Assembly: GCF_051414035.1 (NCBI RefSeq)
Contig: NZ_JBLKNW010000001.1
Coordinates: 992,001-1,056,000, forward strand
Source: Halosimplex amylolyticum
Lineage (GTDB): Archaea > Halobacteriota > Halobacteria > Halobacteriales > Haloarculaceae
Direction: 5' to 3'
DNA: 64,000 nt
In this document: piece by piece, positions 51,635 to 59,893 of the stretch
How positions within the stretch are numbered: position 1 is the stretch's first letter
Layout of the letters: each line of letters starts with the position of its first letter
Position numbers and translations under genes: made by a program
The notes under the pieces: model-generated
The model's input: only the letters and a program-made list of their open reading frames with translations
The model's database searches: none
What the model was told of the DNA's origin: nothing

Positions 51635-52390
51635 TCAGCCGATGTAGCGCAGGTCTTCGTCGGAGGGCGTCGGCGTGCCCTGGTCCATCTCCTGGATCTT
51701 CCGGACGACTTCCTCCATCTCGTCGGCGCGCTCTTCCAGGGATGCGTAGTCGACGTCGAAGTCGACGACTTCCTGGAGGACTTCGAGGACGGCCTGGGCG
51801 CTCTTGGGGTCGACGAGGTAGCCGCTTGTCTCGCCCATCAGGCAGGCGGCCTCGAAGCCGCGGCGCTCGCCGAGGCCGAGCAGCAGGCCGCTGACGCCGA
51901 CGATGCCGCCGGCGGGCTCGTCCTCGCGGAACTCGACGCCGACCTCGGTGAGGTCGTCGACGACCTCGTCGGTGGTGGCGGCGCCGAGGACGGAGTACTC
52001 CTCGATGAGTTCGCCGGTGGGGACACCCCCGAGGGCGAACACGCGCTCGACGTCGTAGTCGTCGGCCACGTCGAGGAACGTGTCGGTGAGCCCGTAGTGG
52101 CCCTCGCTGTCCTGGGCCTGGTGGTCGCCGGTGAGCACGAGCAGGTCCCGGCCGTCCTCGGGCTGGACGGCGTGGAACTCGGCGGAAGCCAGCTCCGTCC
52201 GGCCGTCCTCGACGCTCACCTGCGGCGGGAAGTGCGTCGAGTGGACCCGTTCGACGAGCTCGCTGTCGATCTCTTCGAGGAGGTGCTCGACGGCGAGTTT
52301 GCCGACGTGACCGACGCCGGGGAGCCCCTCGACCAGGACGGGCTCGTCGAGGTCGGGGCTCGCCAGCGCCTCGCGTTCGTATTCGTCCAT
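51635..52390 (-). CDS. PAC2-family proteasome assembly chaperone homologue
   Basis: 251 residues of the PAC2 fold: PVLVEGLPGVGHVGKLAVEH, SVEDGRTELASAEFHAVQPE, DLLVLTGDHQAQDSEGHYGL, FALGGVPTGELIEEYSVLGA and GIVGVSGLLLGLGERRGFEA. A C-terminal charged helix follows and the end is DLRYIG, so unlike the paralogue at 25818 it has no hydrophobic-Tyr-X tail. This gene is commonly the last cistron of the archaeal L44e-S27e-aIF2-alpha-Nop10 operon, as here, with a 5-base gap after nop10. Confidence 0.9.
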   Translation of the reverse strand: MDEYEREALASPDLDEPVLVEGLPGVGHVGKLAVEHLLEEIDSELVERVHSTHFPPQVSVEDGRTELASAEFHAVQPEDGRDLLVLTGDHQAQDSEGHYGLTDTFLDVADDYDVERVFALGGVPTGELIEEYSVLGAATTDEVVDDLTEVGVEFREDEPAGGIVGVSGLLLGLGERRGFEAACLMGETSGYLVDPKSAQAVLEVLQEVVDFDVDYASLEERADEMEEVVRKIQEMDQGTPTPSDEDLRYIG

Positions 52391-52395
52391 ACGGG

Positions 52396-52578
52396 TTAGT
52401 CGCGGCGTCGTCGCTTAAGTGCGCGTCGATACTCCCCGTAGTTGTCTTCGGGCGAGAACGGCGCGGGCGCGGAGTTGACCGCCTCGGCGCCGCACGCCGG
52501 ACAGGTCTCGGCGAGCGTGTAGCGCGGCCGCTCGTGTTCGTCGCGCCAGGCCGAACAGACCAGGATGTCGGATTTCAT
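52396..52578 (-). CDS. nop10: H/ACA RNP protein Nop10
   Basis: 60 residues: MKSDILVCSAWRDEHERPRY, TLAETCPACG, AVNSAPAPFSPEDNYGEYRR, ending in a basic tail. This is the complete small Nop10 protein of archaeal box H/ACA particles, which direct pseudouridylation together with Cbf5, Gar1 and L7Ae. The zinc-binding cysteines are partly kept (C8, and CPAC at 26-29), and the conserved PFSPED.Y motif is intact. It lies 28 bases after aIF2-alpha in the translation operon. Confidence 0.95.
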   Translation of the reverse strand: MKSDILVCSAWRDEHERPRYTLAETCPACGAEAVNSAPAPFSPEDNYGEYRRALKRRRRD

Positions 52579-52606
52579 GAAAACGGGGTCCTCGGAGCGA
52601 CGCCGA

Positions 52607-53407
52607 TCACTCGACGTCTTCGGACCGGTCGCGGTGGTACTCGCCGCTGCCGCCGTGGTCGCCGACGACGGCGATGGCGCGATCGGCGCTGGATTCGAGG
52701 TGGGACTCGGCCGTCTTGTAGTCGGGCGCCTGCACCTGGATGCGGTACTCGGGCGAGCCGACGTAGGTCACCTCGAGTTCGACCTCGTCGGGGATCTCGC
52801 CGTTGCCCTCGGCGGCCTGGAGCGACTCCTTGATCACGTCGACGCCGTCGCCGCTGGGACACTCCAGCGTGACGTAGCCGGTGACGTTGACGTACGGGAC
52901 CGAGACGTTCTCGCGGGCCGTCTCGACGATGGCCTCGATCTCCTCGTCGGAGAGGTCGGTCTCGTCGAGGGCCTCCTCGCCGTGGATGGCGGCCTCCTCG
53001 AAGCCCTCGTACATGGAGCCGAAGGCGGCCAGGAACTCGTTGGCGATGGCGGCGTAGGTCTCGTCTTCGATGTCCTCGCCGAACGCCAGCAGCATCCAGT
53101 TGTCGGCCTTCTGCTCGTTTTTCCACTCCTGGATCTTGTCCTTGCGCTGGTGGTCGTTGACGTCCTTGATCGACAGATCGATCTGCTGGGCGCTCTCGTC
53201 GACGTCGAGGACCTTCGCGACGACGGTTTGGCCCTCGGAGACGTGGTCGCGGACGTTCTTGATCCACCCGGAGGCGACCTCGCTGATGTGACAGAGGCCG
53301 CGCTTGTCCTCGTACTCCTGGAGGTCGACGAAGACGCCGAAGTCCTCGATCTCGTCGACGCGTCCGACCACCAGTTCGCCGGGGTCGGGCCAGCCGCTGT
53401 ATTTCAT
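52607..53407 (-). CDS. eif2a: Translation initiation factor aIF2 subunit alpha
   Basis: 266 residues. An S1 domain at about 8-85 (GELVVGRVDEIEDFGVFVDL, GLCHISEVASGWIKNVRDHV), a helical domain to about 175 (HQRKDKIQEWKNEQKADNWM) and an alpha-beta domain (VNVTGYVTLECPSGDGVDVI, VELEVTYVGSPEYRIQVQAP). With the beta and gamma subunits it carries initiator tRNA to the small ribosomal subunit. Its ATG overlaps the TAA of rps27e by one base. Confidence 0.96.
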   Translation of the reverse strand: MKYSGWPDPGELVVGRVDEIEDFGVFVDLQEYEDKRGLCHISEVASGWIKNVRDHVSEGQTVVAKVLDVDESAQQIDLSIKDVNDHQRKDKIQEWKNEQKADNWMLLAFGEDIEDETYAAIANEFLAAFGSMYEGFEEAAIHGEEALDETDLSDEEIEAIVETARENVSVPYVNVTGYVTLECPSGDGVDVIKESLQAAEGNGEIPDEVELEVTYVGSPEYRIQVQAPDYKTAESHLESSADRAIAVVGDHGGSGEYHRDRSEDVE

Positions 53408-53580
53408 TATCGTGCCTCGACGGTCTCGAGTACCTCGCCCTCGATGGCCGCTTTGCCGCCCGTCGGTCGGGCGAGCGTGTGACCACAGACTTCGCAGGCG
53501 ACTTCGGTCGCGGCCTTACCGAAGACGATCTGTTCGTTCTCGCAGTCCGGACACGCGACGCTGTAGAAGTTCCCTGTCAT
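53407..53580 (-). CDS. rps27e: Ribosomal protein S27e
   Basis: 57 residues, MTGNFYSVACPDCENEQIVF then GKAATEVACEVCGHTLARPT and GGKAAIEGEVLETVEAR. Two CxxC pairs (CPDC, CEVC) form the zinc knuckle, and the length is right for the family. It starts 2 bases after the rpl44e stop, and its own stop overlaps the next gene. The upstream in-frame ATG (53616) would overlap rpl44e and is rejected. Confidence 0.96.
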   Translation of the reverse strand: MTGNFYSVACPDCENEQIVFGKAATEVACEVCGHTLARPTGGKAAIEGEVLETVEAR

Positions 53581-53582
53581 CG

Positions 53583-53867
53583 TTAGTCCTGCAGGTCCAG
53601 CTTGCCGGCGCGCCATCCCTCGCGGAGGTGGGCCTTGCCGCAGTCGGAACAGCGGTACTTGAGGTCGGTCTTCTGGGTCGGCTTCCCGCCAGAGGGCACC
53701 TTCGAGAACTTGCCCGCGTTCCCGTAGCCCGAGCGCGTGCGCTCGGCCTGTCGCCCGTTGACCTTGGTCATCCCCGAGGTCCGACCGCTCCGGACGCGCT
53801 CGACCTCGTGCTCGTTGTGCTCGTCGCAGTGCGGACAGTACGTGTTAAATCGGCGTGGCATCTCCAT
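53583..53867 (-). CDS. rpl44e: Ribosomal protein L44e
   Basis: 94 residues, MEMPRRFNTYCPHCDEHNEH at the start and DLKYRCSDCGKAHLREGWRA at the end. CPHC and CSDC bind zinc. It matches the Haloarcula L44e (which begins MQMPRRFNTYCP), so the ATG at 53867 is chosen over the one two codons later. First gene of the translation operon that runs to the PAC2 gene. Confidence 0.96.
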   Translation of the reverse strand: MEMPRRFNTYCPHCDEHNEHEVERVRSGRTSGMTKVNGRQAERTRSGYGNAGKFSKVPSGGKPTQKTDLKYRCSDCGKAHLREGWRAGKLDLQD

Positions 53868-53979
53868 AGATATCGACCTTGCGAGCGGCTTGGTCGTGCC
53901 CGCTTAAAACCCGTTTGGTTCGGGGCGGCCTCGGACCGGAGCGCGGCCGGCTGGCCCGTCGTCGCGTGGCCGCACTGGG

Positions 53980-54729
53980 CTACAGCGTGGTCGTCACCTG
54001 TTCGCCGCTGACAACCTCGGGGACGATCACTTCGTCCGCGCCGGCCCGCCGGGCGACGGACTCGTACATCTCGTCGCCGGCGCGGACCACGACGGTCGCC
54101 TCGGGCGCCAGTTCGCCGGTCGTGATAGCGACCTGGATGTTGACGTTGGAATCGTCGACGGCGCCGACGACCGTCTCAGCTCGATCGACGCCCGCCGCTG
54201 TCAGCATCCCCTCGCGGCGGGCGTCCCCCCGGACCGAGAGGAGCCCGTCGTCGAGCGCGCGCTCGTGCTGTGTCTCCTGGCTCTCGATGACCACGACCGA
54301 CCGGTCGCGGTCGCGGAGTCGTCGTGCGATCGTCTTGCCGAAGGTACCGTACCCGCAGACGATGACGTGATCCTCGCAGTCGTCGATGGAGCGTTCTACC
54401 TGCATCTGTCTGAGTTCCGTGCCGATCTGACCGCCGAAGGTCGCCGAGAGGACCGTCTCGCCGATCCACAGGCCCGCGAGGACGAGCCCGGACTCGACGA
54501 CGATGCCGTACGCGCGTAGCGCTCGCGCCGGCGCGTCGTGAGACTCGACGTACAGTTCGATGCTGGTCGGGTCGAGCAACCAGAACAGCGCCTCGACGAC
54601 CCCGACGTCCGCGAGCGCGGCGAACCCGGCGACGCCGGCGGCGACCAGGACCGCGAACGCGGCCACCGGCCGCACGACCCGACGCAGCAGTGGTCGGCCC
54701 GCCATCGCTCGAACGTACTCGGTTGCCAC
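53980..54729 (-). CDS. TrkA-N (RCK) domain membrane protein without pore motif
   Basis: 249 residues. Two N-terminal hydrophobic helices (VVRPVAAFAVLVAAGVAGFA; GIVVESGLVLAGLWIGETVL) flank a loop (DPTSIELYVESHDAPARALR). Then an NAD-binding TrkA-N/RCK domain: HVIVCGYGTFGKTIARRLRD (GxGxxG-type), VVVIESQETQHERALDDGLL and GDARREGMLTAAGVDRAETV. The arrangement is that of a Kch/MthK-type potassium channel, but the loop has no TVGYG-like filter, so it may be a regulator or sensor rather than a channel. Confidence 0.8.
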   Translation of the reverse strand: MATEYVRAMAGRPLLRRVVRPVAAFAVLVAAGVAGFAALADVGVVEALFWLLDPTSIELYVESHDAPARALRAYGIVVESGLVLAGLWIGETVLSATFGGQIGTELRQMQVERSIDDCEDHVIVCGYGTFGKTIARRLRDRDRSVVVIESQETQHERALDDGLLSVRGDARREGMLTAAGVDRAETVVGAVDDSNVNIQVAITTGELAPEATVVVRAGDEMYESVARRAGADEVIVPEVVSGEQVTTTL

Positions 54730-54965
54730 GGATCTCTCGCTCTCGTCGGGGGTGATAAGCGTCTCCTCTTAACACATAATGTCTCCTTGCAGTCTTTACG
54801 GGCCCGAATCGGGAGGAGATGCCGTCGCGTCGAGAGACGAACGCGACCCGTCGGGAGTTCGCGCGCGTCCCCGCGGTCCGCCGAGTGCGGTGGAAACGGC
54901 GCGCAACTGCCCGAACTCGCCGCGGCTTCGAAGTCACTAAGTACGCCTCCGCCGAAGCGACGGGC

Positions 54966-55223
54966 ATGAAGAAGCTGATCGTCCACGGGGACCCCGGATT
55001 CCGGAAGGACGCCGTCATCTCGGTCGACGGCGAGGAGCTGGTCGTCTTCGGCGTCGCCCGCCAGGGCGAGTGGCACGGTCCGGACCGACCGCAGCTGTGG
55101 TGCACCGTCGGCACCGAAGACGAGCGCGACGTCTACGAGCGCCGCGACTACATCCCCAACTTCCTCGACACGGAGGCCGTCGACGCCGAGGCCGTCGAAC
55201 TCGTCGAGAGCGCCTCGGCCTGA
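54966..55223 (+). CDS. HAH_0734-family small protein
   Basis: 85 residues: MKKLIVHGDPGFRKDAVISV then DGEELVVFGVARQGEWHGPD and RPQLWCTVGTEDERDVYERR. This fits a short haloarchaeal family annotated after a Haloarcula gene (HAH_0734), without known function. The sequence looks like a small beta-barrel with one Cys. ATG 54966 matches the family start; an upstream extension to 54819 is Arg-rich and unlikely. Confidence 0.75.
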   Translation: MKKLIVHGDPGFRKDAVISVDGEELVVFGVARQGEWHGPDRPQLWCTVGTEDERDVYERRDYIPNFLDTEAVDAEAVELVESASA

Positions 55224-55300
55224 ACCGGTCGCCGTTCCGACCGGCTTCGACCTGAACTCGTGAGCCCCGAAGCACCTGTTGTCTCCCTGTCGTCGCCCCG

Positions 55301-55827
55301 TTAGACGAGGTCGGCGTACGGCGGGTCCTCGGCGTAGTCGACGACCGCGCTCGTCCCCGGCGACCCGGTCGGCGATTCTTCAGCGTGAGCCACTCGATGC
55401 CGTCGTCGGCGCGTTCGATCCGCAGCGTCTGTCGACTCGTGTCGACGAAGAACTCCACGAGCGCCCTGTCCTGAATCGCGGGGTTGACGGTGTAGACGAC
55501 CACGTCGTCCTCGCCGGTGTGACGCGCGGCCGCCCGGTAGCGGGCTTCCCGGACCTGCCGGGGGGAGAGTCGCTCCAGGAGCGGTTCGGGGTTCTCCGCG
55601 CGCAGGTCGAACGGGTACGGGTCGAGCGTGTCTTCGAGTTCCGCCAGCGTCTGCTCGGTGCCGACGGACAGGCAGTCCTCGCCGTCGTCGAGTCCGGCCT
55701 GGAGGAACTGCATCCGGAGCGTGGTCTTCCCCGTCCCGGGCGGGCCGGACACGAGGAGGCTGTGGTTCGGCGGCAGGCCGCCGCCCAGTAGCGCGTCCAG
55801 CCGTTCGCACCCGGTCGAGAGGGGCAT
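55301..55827 (-). pseudogene. KaiC/RadA-like ATPase with a one-base frameshift
   Basis: From the ATG at 55827: MPLSTGCERLDALLGGGLPP, Walker A SGPPGTGKTTLRMQFLQAGL, CLSVGTEQTLAELEDTLDPY, then VVVYTVNPAIQDRALVEFFV and GIEWLTLK. Here (about 55374-55384) the frame breaks. Continuing in the next frame gives ESPTGSPGTSAVVDYAEDPP then YADLV and a stop at 55301-55303. Restoring one base (WLTLK-ESPTGSPG) gives an uninterrupted protein of about 175 residues, a short single-domain KaiC-like RecA ATPase. The region is 527 bases, one short of a multiple of three. A sequencing error or a true mutation are both possible. Confidence 0.75.
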
Positions 55828-55981
55828 CGTCCCGAAATGCGTTCCACCAGGCAACTCGGTCGTGTCGACATATTTGGGTATCCGCCCGTCGCCACCACCG
55901 GACGGAAAAACGTATCGGGGCGGTGATAGGCGTTCTCGGCCGAAAGAAACCCTTTAATCTCGCCCGGTGGGACGTGCGGAC

Positions 55982-57016
55982 ATGGATACGGCCGAGCGGC
56001 TCGAACTCGCGACGCGGAACACGGCCGAGGTGGTCGAGCGATCGGAACTCGAAGCGCACTTCGCGGAGGGCGACCCGTCGGTCTACATCGGGTACGCGCC
56101 GACCGGCGAGATGCACATCGGGCACTTCACGACGATGCGCAAACTCGCGGACTTCCTCGGCGCCGGGATGGAGGTGACGGTCCTCATCGCGGACCTGCAC
56201 GCTCACCTCGACGACAACAAGAGCCCCTTCGACCTGCTCGACGCCCGTTCGGACTACTACGAGGCGACCATCGAGGCGATGATCGACGCCGCCGGCGCGG
56301 ACGCCGAGCAGATCTCGTTCGTCCGCGGGAGCGAGTTCGAACTCGACCCCGACTACACGCTCGAACTCCTGCGGATGGCCGCGGAGACGACGCTCAGCCG
56401 CGCCCAGCGGGCCGGCAGCGAAGTCGTCCGGGAGTCGGATTCGCCGAAGCTCGGCGGGCTGCTCTACCCGCTGATGCAGACCCTGGACGTGGACGCGCTG
56501 GACGCAGACGTCGCCTACGGCGGGATCGACCAGCGCGGCATCTACATGCTCTCCCGGGAGATCCTCCCCGACCACGGCGGTGAGGCGCCAGTCTGCGTCT
56601 TCGCGCCGCTGCTGTCGGGCCTCTCGGGCGGGAAGATGTCGGCCTCCGACGAGTCCTCGAAGGTGAACCTGAACGACTCCCCCGAGGAGGTCGTCGAGAA
56701 GATCCAGGCCGCCTACTGCCCCGCGGGCGAGCGCGAGGACAACGGCGTGCTGGAGTACCTCGAGTACCTCGTCTTCCCGGTCCTCGACGAGCGCGGCGAG
56801 ACGTTCGTCGTCGAGCGTCCCGAGGAGTACGGCGGGGACCTCACCTACGAGGACTACGACGCCCTCGAAGCGGACTTCCTCTCGGGCGAACTCCACCCCG
56901 CGGACCTCAAGCCCTCCGCGGGCGAGGCCATCTCGGAGGTCATCGCGCCCGTTCGCGAGCGCCTCGACGAGCAACCGGACCTGCTCCGCGAGGCCTACCC
57001 CGAGAAGTACGACTGA
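55982..57016 (+). CDS. tyrS: Tyrosyl-tRNA synthetase
   Basis: 344 residues, class I synthetase of the archaeal/eukaryotic type. Catalytic motifs HIGH (45-48, in TGEMHIGHFTTMRKLADFLG) and KMSAS (about 217-221, in GLSGGKMSASDESSKVNLND). Tyrosine-binding features include YIGYAPTG and PLMQTLDVDALDADVAYGGI then DQRGIYMLSRE. There is no S4 domain, as normal for archaea. A TTTAA box about 30 bases before the ATG (55950-55956) suggests leaderless expression. Confidence 0.96.
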   Translation: MDTAERLELATRNTAEVVERSELEAHFAEGDPSVYIGYAPTGEMHIGHFTTMRKLADFLGAGMEVTVLIADLHAHLDDNKSPFDLLDARSDYYEATIEAMIDAAGADAEQISFVRGSEFELDPDYTLELLRMAAETTLSRAQRAGSEVVRESDSPKLGGLLYPLMQTLDVDALDADVAYGGIDQRGIYMLSREILPDHGGEAPVCVFAPLLSGLSGGKMSASDESSKVNLNDSPEEVVEKIQAAYCPAGEREDNGVLEYLEYLVFPVLDERGETFVVERPEEYGGDLTYEDYDALEADFLSGELHPADLKPSAGEAISEVIAPVRERLDEQPDLLREAYPEKYD

Positions 57017-57032
57017 CCGGAATGGGTGACCG

Positions 57033-57680
57033 ATGACGCCGGCCGACGGCCCGCAGACGACGTCTGTTCGCGACACCTACGACCGGATCGCCGAGCACTT
57101 CTCGAAGACGCGCGAGTACCCCTGGCCGGAGGTCGAGGACTTCCTCGACGGCCGCTCCGGCGACGTGGGTCTCGACGTGGGTTGCGGCAACGGGCGCCAC
57201 ACCGAACTGCTCGCACAGCGCTGTGACCTCGCCGTCGGGCTCGACGTGAGCCGCGGGATCCTCCGCGAGGCGAGCGCGCGGGCCGCAGAACGGGGCTACT
57301 CGTACGCACTGGGCCAGGCCGACGCGGCGAGGCTGCCGGTCAGGAGCGACGCGGTGGACCTCGCGGTCTACGTCGCGACGCTCCCCCACGTGCCGACGCG
57401 GGAGCGTCGCGTCGCGAGCCTGGACGAGCTCGCTCGCGCGCTCGACCCCGCGGGCCGGGCGCTGGTGAGCGCGTGGTCGACGGCGCACGACCGCTTCGCG
57501 GAGACGGAGGGGTTCGACACGACCGTGGAGTGGACGCTCCCCGGCGGCGAGACGGTGGACCGCTTCTACCACATCTACGACCCCGACGAGTTCCGCGCGG
57601 ACGTCGCCGACAGCGGGCTGGCGCTCGTCGAGTTCGAACTGTCGAGCGGCAACTGTTACGCCGTCGTCCGGTCAGCGTAG
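57033..57680 (+). CDS. Trm9-like class I SAM methyltransferase
   Basis: 215 residues. It begins VRDTYDRIAEHFSKTREYPW then PEVEDFLDGRSGDVGLDVGC, where the HFS.TR..PWP.V..FL block is the hallmark of the Trm9/ALKBH8 wobble-uridine methylase family. Motif I is LDVGCGNGRH, followed by LAVGLDVSRGILREASARAA and LPHVPTRERRVASLDELARA. It could modify tRNA wobble bases, though small haloarchaeal members are often just labelled class I methylases. It starts 16 bases after tyrS and its end overlaps the convergent membrane protein gene by 9 bases. Confidence 0.8.
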   Translation: MTPADGPQTTSVRDTYDRIAEHFSKTREYPWPEVEDFLDGRSGDVGLDVGCGNGRHTELLAQRCDLAVGLDVSRGILREASARAAERGYSYALGQADAARLPVRSDAVDLAVYVATLPHVPTRERRVASLDELARALDPAGRALVSAWSTAHDRFAETEGFDTTVEWTLPGGETVDRFYHIYDPDEFRADVADSGLALVEFELSSGNCYAVVRSA

Positions 57681-57983
57681 CCGGTCTCTCCCCGGCGCTC
57701 GCTGGATCCCCGACCGGAGGAAGCTCAGGCCCAGGGTCATCGCGACGACGAAATACAGTACCGCAGAGATCGTGCCGTAGACGAATCTGAAGTCGGAAAA
57801 CGGACCGACCGACGTCTGCGTCATAGCGACCCCGCCGGCCGAGAGCCAGCAGACGGCGCCCAGTGATAGTTCGGCCCACCAGACCGACCCCGTATCCGGT
57901 TTGTCCGGCTCCGTCACGCCGTCGTCACATTCTTCGACGGTCGATGGCGGCTGTCGACCCGCTGCCTCGTTCGTGCCCGTCAT
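57672..57983 (-). CDS. Two-helix membrane protein
   Basis: 103 residues. A polar N-terminal 35 residues (MTGTNEAAGRQPPSTVEECD) is followed by two hydrophobic helices: WWAELSLGAVCWLSAGGVAM and YGTISAVLYFVVAMTLGLSF. The tail is basic (RSGIQRAPGRDRLR). Function unknown. A clear TTTATATAG box 30-38 bases upstream on this strand supports the ATG at 57983 and a real gene. Confidence 0.7.
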   Translation of the reverse strand: MTGTNEAAGRQPPSTVEECDDGVTEPDKPDTGSVWWAELSLGAVCWLSAGGVAMTQTSVGPFSDFRFVYGTISAVLYFVVAMTLGLSFLRSGIQRAPGRDRLR

Positions 57984-58012
57984 CGATGACTCTCTCAGCG
58001 TCTCTCAGCCTT

Positions 58013-58021
58013 CTATATAAA
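58013..58021 (-). promoter_or_regulatory. TATA box for the two-helix membrane protein
   Basis: TTTATATAG on the minus strand, 30-38 bases before the ATG at 57983, is the best match to the haloarchaeal TATA consensus in the window. Confidence 0.65.
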
Positions 58022-58099
58022 TGGTCGCCCTCGACTTTCACAGCTAATATCGGAAGCGGACGAACCCGCTTCGACGGATCGCCGGCCGTTTCGGAGCGA

Positions 58100-59293
58100 T
58101 CAGTCGTCGCTTCTGACCTGTTCGCCGTCGTCCCCGGCCCGCGCCAGCGAGTCCAGCAGTTCCTCGCGGTGTTCGTCCAGCAGCGGCGCGCGGCGGTCGA
58201 CGCCCGTGGGCGTCTCGGACAGTTTGATCGGGTTACCGGCGATCGTGACCGGCTCGTCGACCCCCGGCTGTTCGACGGTGGCGAGCATCTCCCGCGCTCG
58301 GACGTGCGGGTCCGCGAAGACGTCGCTCGTGTCCTGGACCGGCGCCGCGGGAACCGACCCGTCGAGCGCCTCGACGACGGCCGCTGAGGACCGGGTCAGC
58401 GTCCACTCGGCGATCTCCTCGCGGAGGTCGTCGCGCGCGGCGAGGCGGTCGGCGCCGGTGGGGTAGTCGGCCGCGAGGTCAGCCCGGTCCATCGCCTCGC
58501 AGAGTGCGCGCCAGTGGCCGTCGGAGAACGCCGCGATCACGACGTATCCGTCGGTCGTCTCGAAGGCGTTGTACGGGAACAGGGTCGGGTGGGCGTTCCC
58601 GCGGCGACCGGGCGCCTCGCCCGTGTAGGAGTACTGGTAGACGGTGCGTTCGCACAGCGAGACTATCGCGTCGTACATCGCGGTGTCGACGTACTGCCCC
58701 TCGCCGGTGCGGTCGCGGTGGTGGACGGCCGCGAGGATGCCGACGGCGTTGAGCACGGCGGTGAAAAGGTCGCCGATGCCGGGGCCGACCTTCGTCGGCG
58801 GGCCGTCGGGCTGGCCGGTTATCGCCATCACGCCGCCCAGCGCCTGTGCGATCAGGTCGAAGGAGGGCTGGCCCTGTCGGTCGGTCTCGCCGGTCCGCGG
58901 GTCGCCGAACCCGCGGATCGACGAGTAGATCAGCGAGGGATTGCGGTCGCGCAACGTCTCGTAGCCGAGGTCGAACCGCTCCATCGTGCCCGCGCGGTAG
59001 TTCTCGACCACCACGTCGGCGGTCTCGACGAGCGACAGGAAGTCGGCGCGGTCCTGGTCGTCCCCGAGGTCCAGCTCTAGCGACCGCTTGTTGCGGTTGA
59101 CGCTCTGGAAGTACCCCCCGTAGGCCTCCGCTTCGGCCCCCTCGACGAACGGCGGGTTCGACCTGATGAGGTCCCCGCCCGGCCGCTCTACCTTCACGAC
59201 GTCCGCGCCCATGTCCGCCAGCAGCATCGTGCAGTACGGCCCGGCCAGCACCTGTGTCAGATCGATCACGCGCAGGTCCGACAGTGCGCTCAT
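58100..59293 (-). CDS. mct: Succinyl-CoA:mesaconate CoA-transferase (class III)
   Basis: 397 residues of the CaiB/BaiF class III CoA-transferase family. LRVIDLTQVLAGPYCTMLLA then DMGADVVKVERPGGD is the diagnostic N-terminus; NRNKRSLELDL binds CoA; the catalytic Asp is D175 in VGPGIGDLFTAV. Alone the family covers many acids. Here the gene is divergent from glutamate mutase, methylaspartate ammonia-lyase and mesaconyl-CoA hydratase, which points to activation of mesaconate in the methylaspartate cycle of haloarchaea. The stop is followed by the two-helix membrane gene's promoter. Confidence 0.88.
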   Translation of the reverse strand: MSALSDLRVIDLTQVLAGPYCTMLLADMGADVVKVERPGGDLIRSNPPFVEGAEAEAYGGYFQSVNRNKRSLELDLGDDQDRADFLSLVETADVVVENYRAGTMERFDLGYETLRDRNPSLIYSSIRGFGDPRTGETDRQGQPSFDLIAQALGGVMAITGQPDGPPTKVGPGIGDLFTAVLNAVGILAAVHHRDRTGEGQYVDTAMYDAIVSLCERTVYQYSYTGEAPGRRGNAHPTLFPYNAFETTDGYVVIAAFSDGHWRALCEAMDRADLAADYPTGADRLAARDDLREEIAEWTLTRSSAAVVEALDGSVPAAPVQDTSDVFADPHVRAREMLATVEQPGVDEPVTIAGNPIKLSETPTGVDRRAPLLDEHREELLDSLARAGDDGEQVRSDD

Positions 59294-59446
59294 ACGCCCC
59301 CCATGTGCTCGCCCGACATAAACGCTAGTGATAAATCATTACATACTTCCGTTCGCCGCAGTCCGTGCCTGTGACAACGGTTGCCAAGACTATCATGAAA
59401 GACCATTATGTTTATGATGGTGGGTGCCATCGGTGCAGACACTCAC

Positions 59447-59893
59447 ATGGGGCAGACAGTCATCCTCGGAGTGATCGGGTCCGACGCCCACGTCGTCGGC
59501 ATCACGATCCTCGAACAGGCGCTCACAGCCGCCGGGTTCGACGTCGAGAACCTGGGCGTGCAGACGTCGAAAGCCGAGTTCGTCTCGGCCGCGGAGTCCG
59601 AGGACGCGGGGGCGGTACTCGTCTCCTCGCTCTACGGACACGCCGAGCAGGACTGTGAGGGCCTCCACGAGGGACTCGCCGCGGCCGACTGCGACGCGGT
59701 CACGTACATCGGCGGGAACCTCGCCGTCGGCCAGGACGACTGGGCGGAGACGGAGTCGCTGTTCCGCGAGCTCGGTTTCGACCGCGTCTTCGACGCCGAG
59801 ACCGACCCGCAGGCGGTCGTCAGTTCGCTCGAACGCGACCTCGACCAGCGGGCCACCGAGCCCGAGACCGACAGGGTCAGCGTGAACTCGTAG
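59447..59893 (+). CDS. glmS: Glutamate (methylaspartate) mutase, sigma subunit
   Basis: 148 residues, the B12-binding subunit of coenzyme B12-dependent glutamate mutase. The motif SDAHVVG (D13, H15, G18) is the DxHxxG lower-ligand site, followed by LVSSLYGHAE and TYIGGNLAVGQDDW as in other B12 subunits. The acidic tail is longer than in bacteria. ATG 59447 is preferred over in-frame ATGs at 59408, 59414 and 59417, which lie inside the AT-rich promoter (TTATGTTTATGA). The stop is directly followed by the ATG of the large subunit. Confidence 0.92.
   Translation: MGQTVILGVIGSDAHVVGITILEQALTAAGFDVENLGVQTSKAEFVSAAESEDAGAVLVSSLYGHAEQDCEGLHEGLAAADCDAVTYIGGNLAVGQDDWAETESLFRELGFDRVFDAETDPQAVVSSLERDLDQRATEPETDRVSVNS

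Noticed and set aside
54819..54965. N-terminal extension of the HAH_0734-type gene
   Set aside because: The added 49 residues are Arg/Ala/Thr-rich without conservation and cross the likely promoter.
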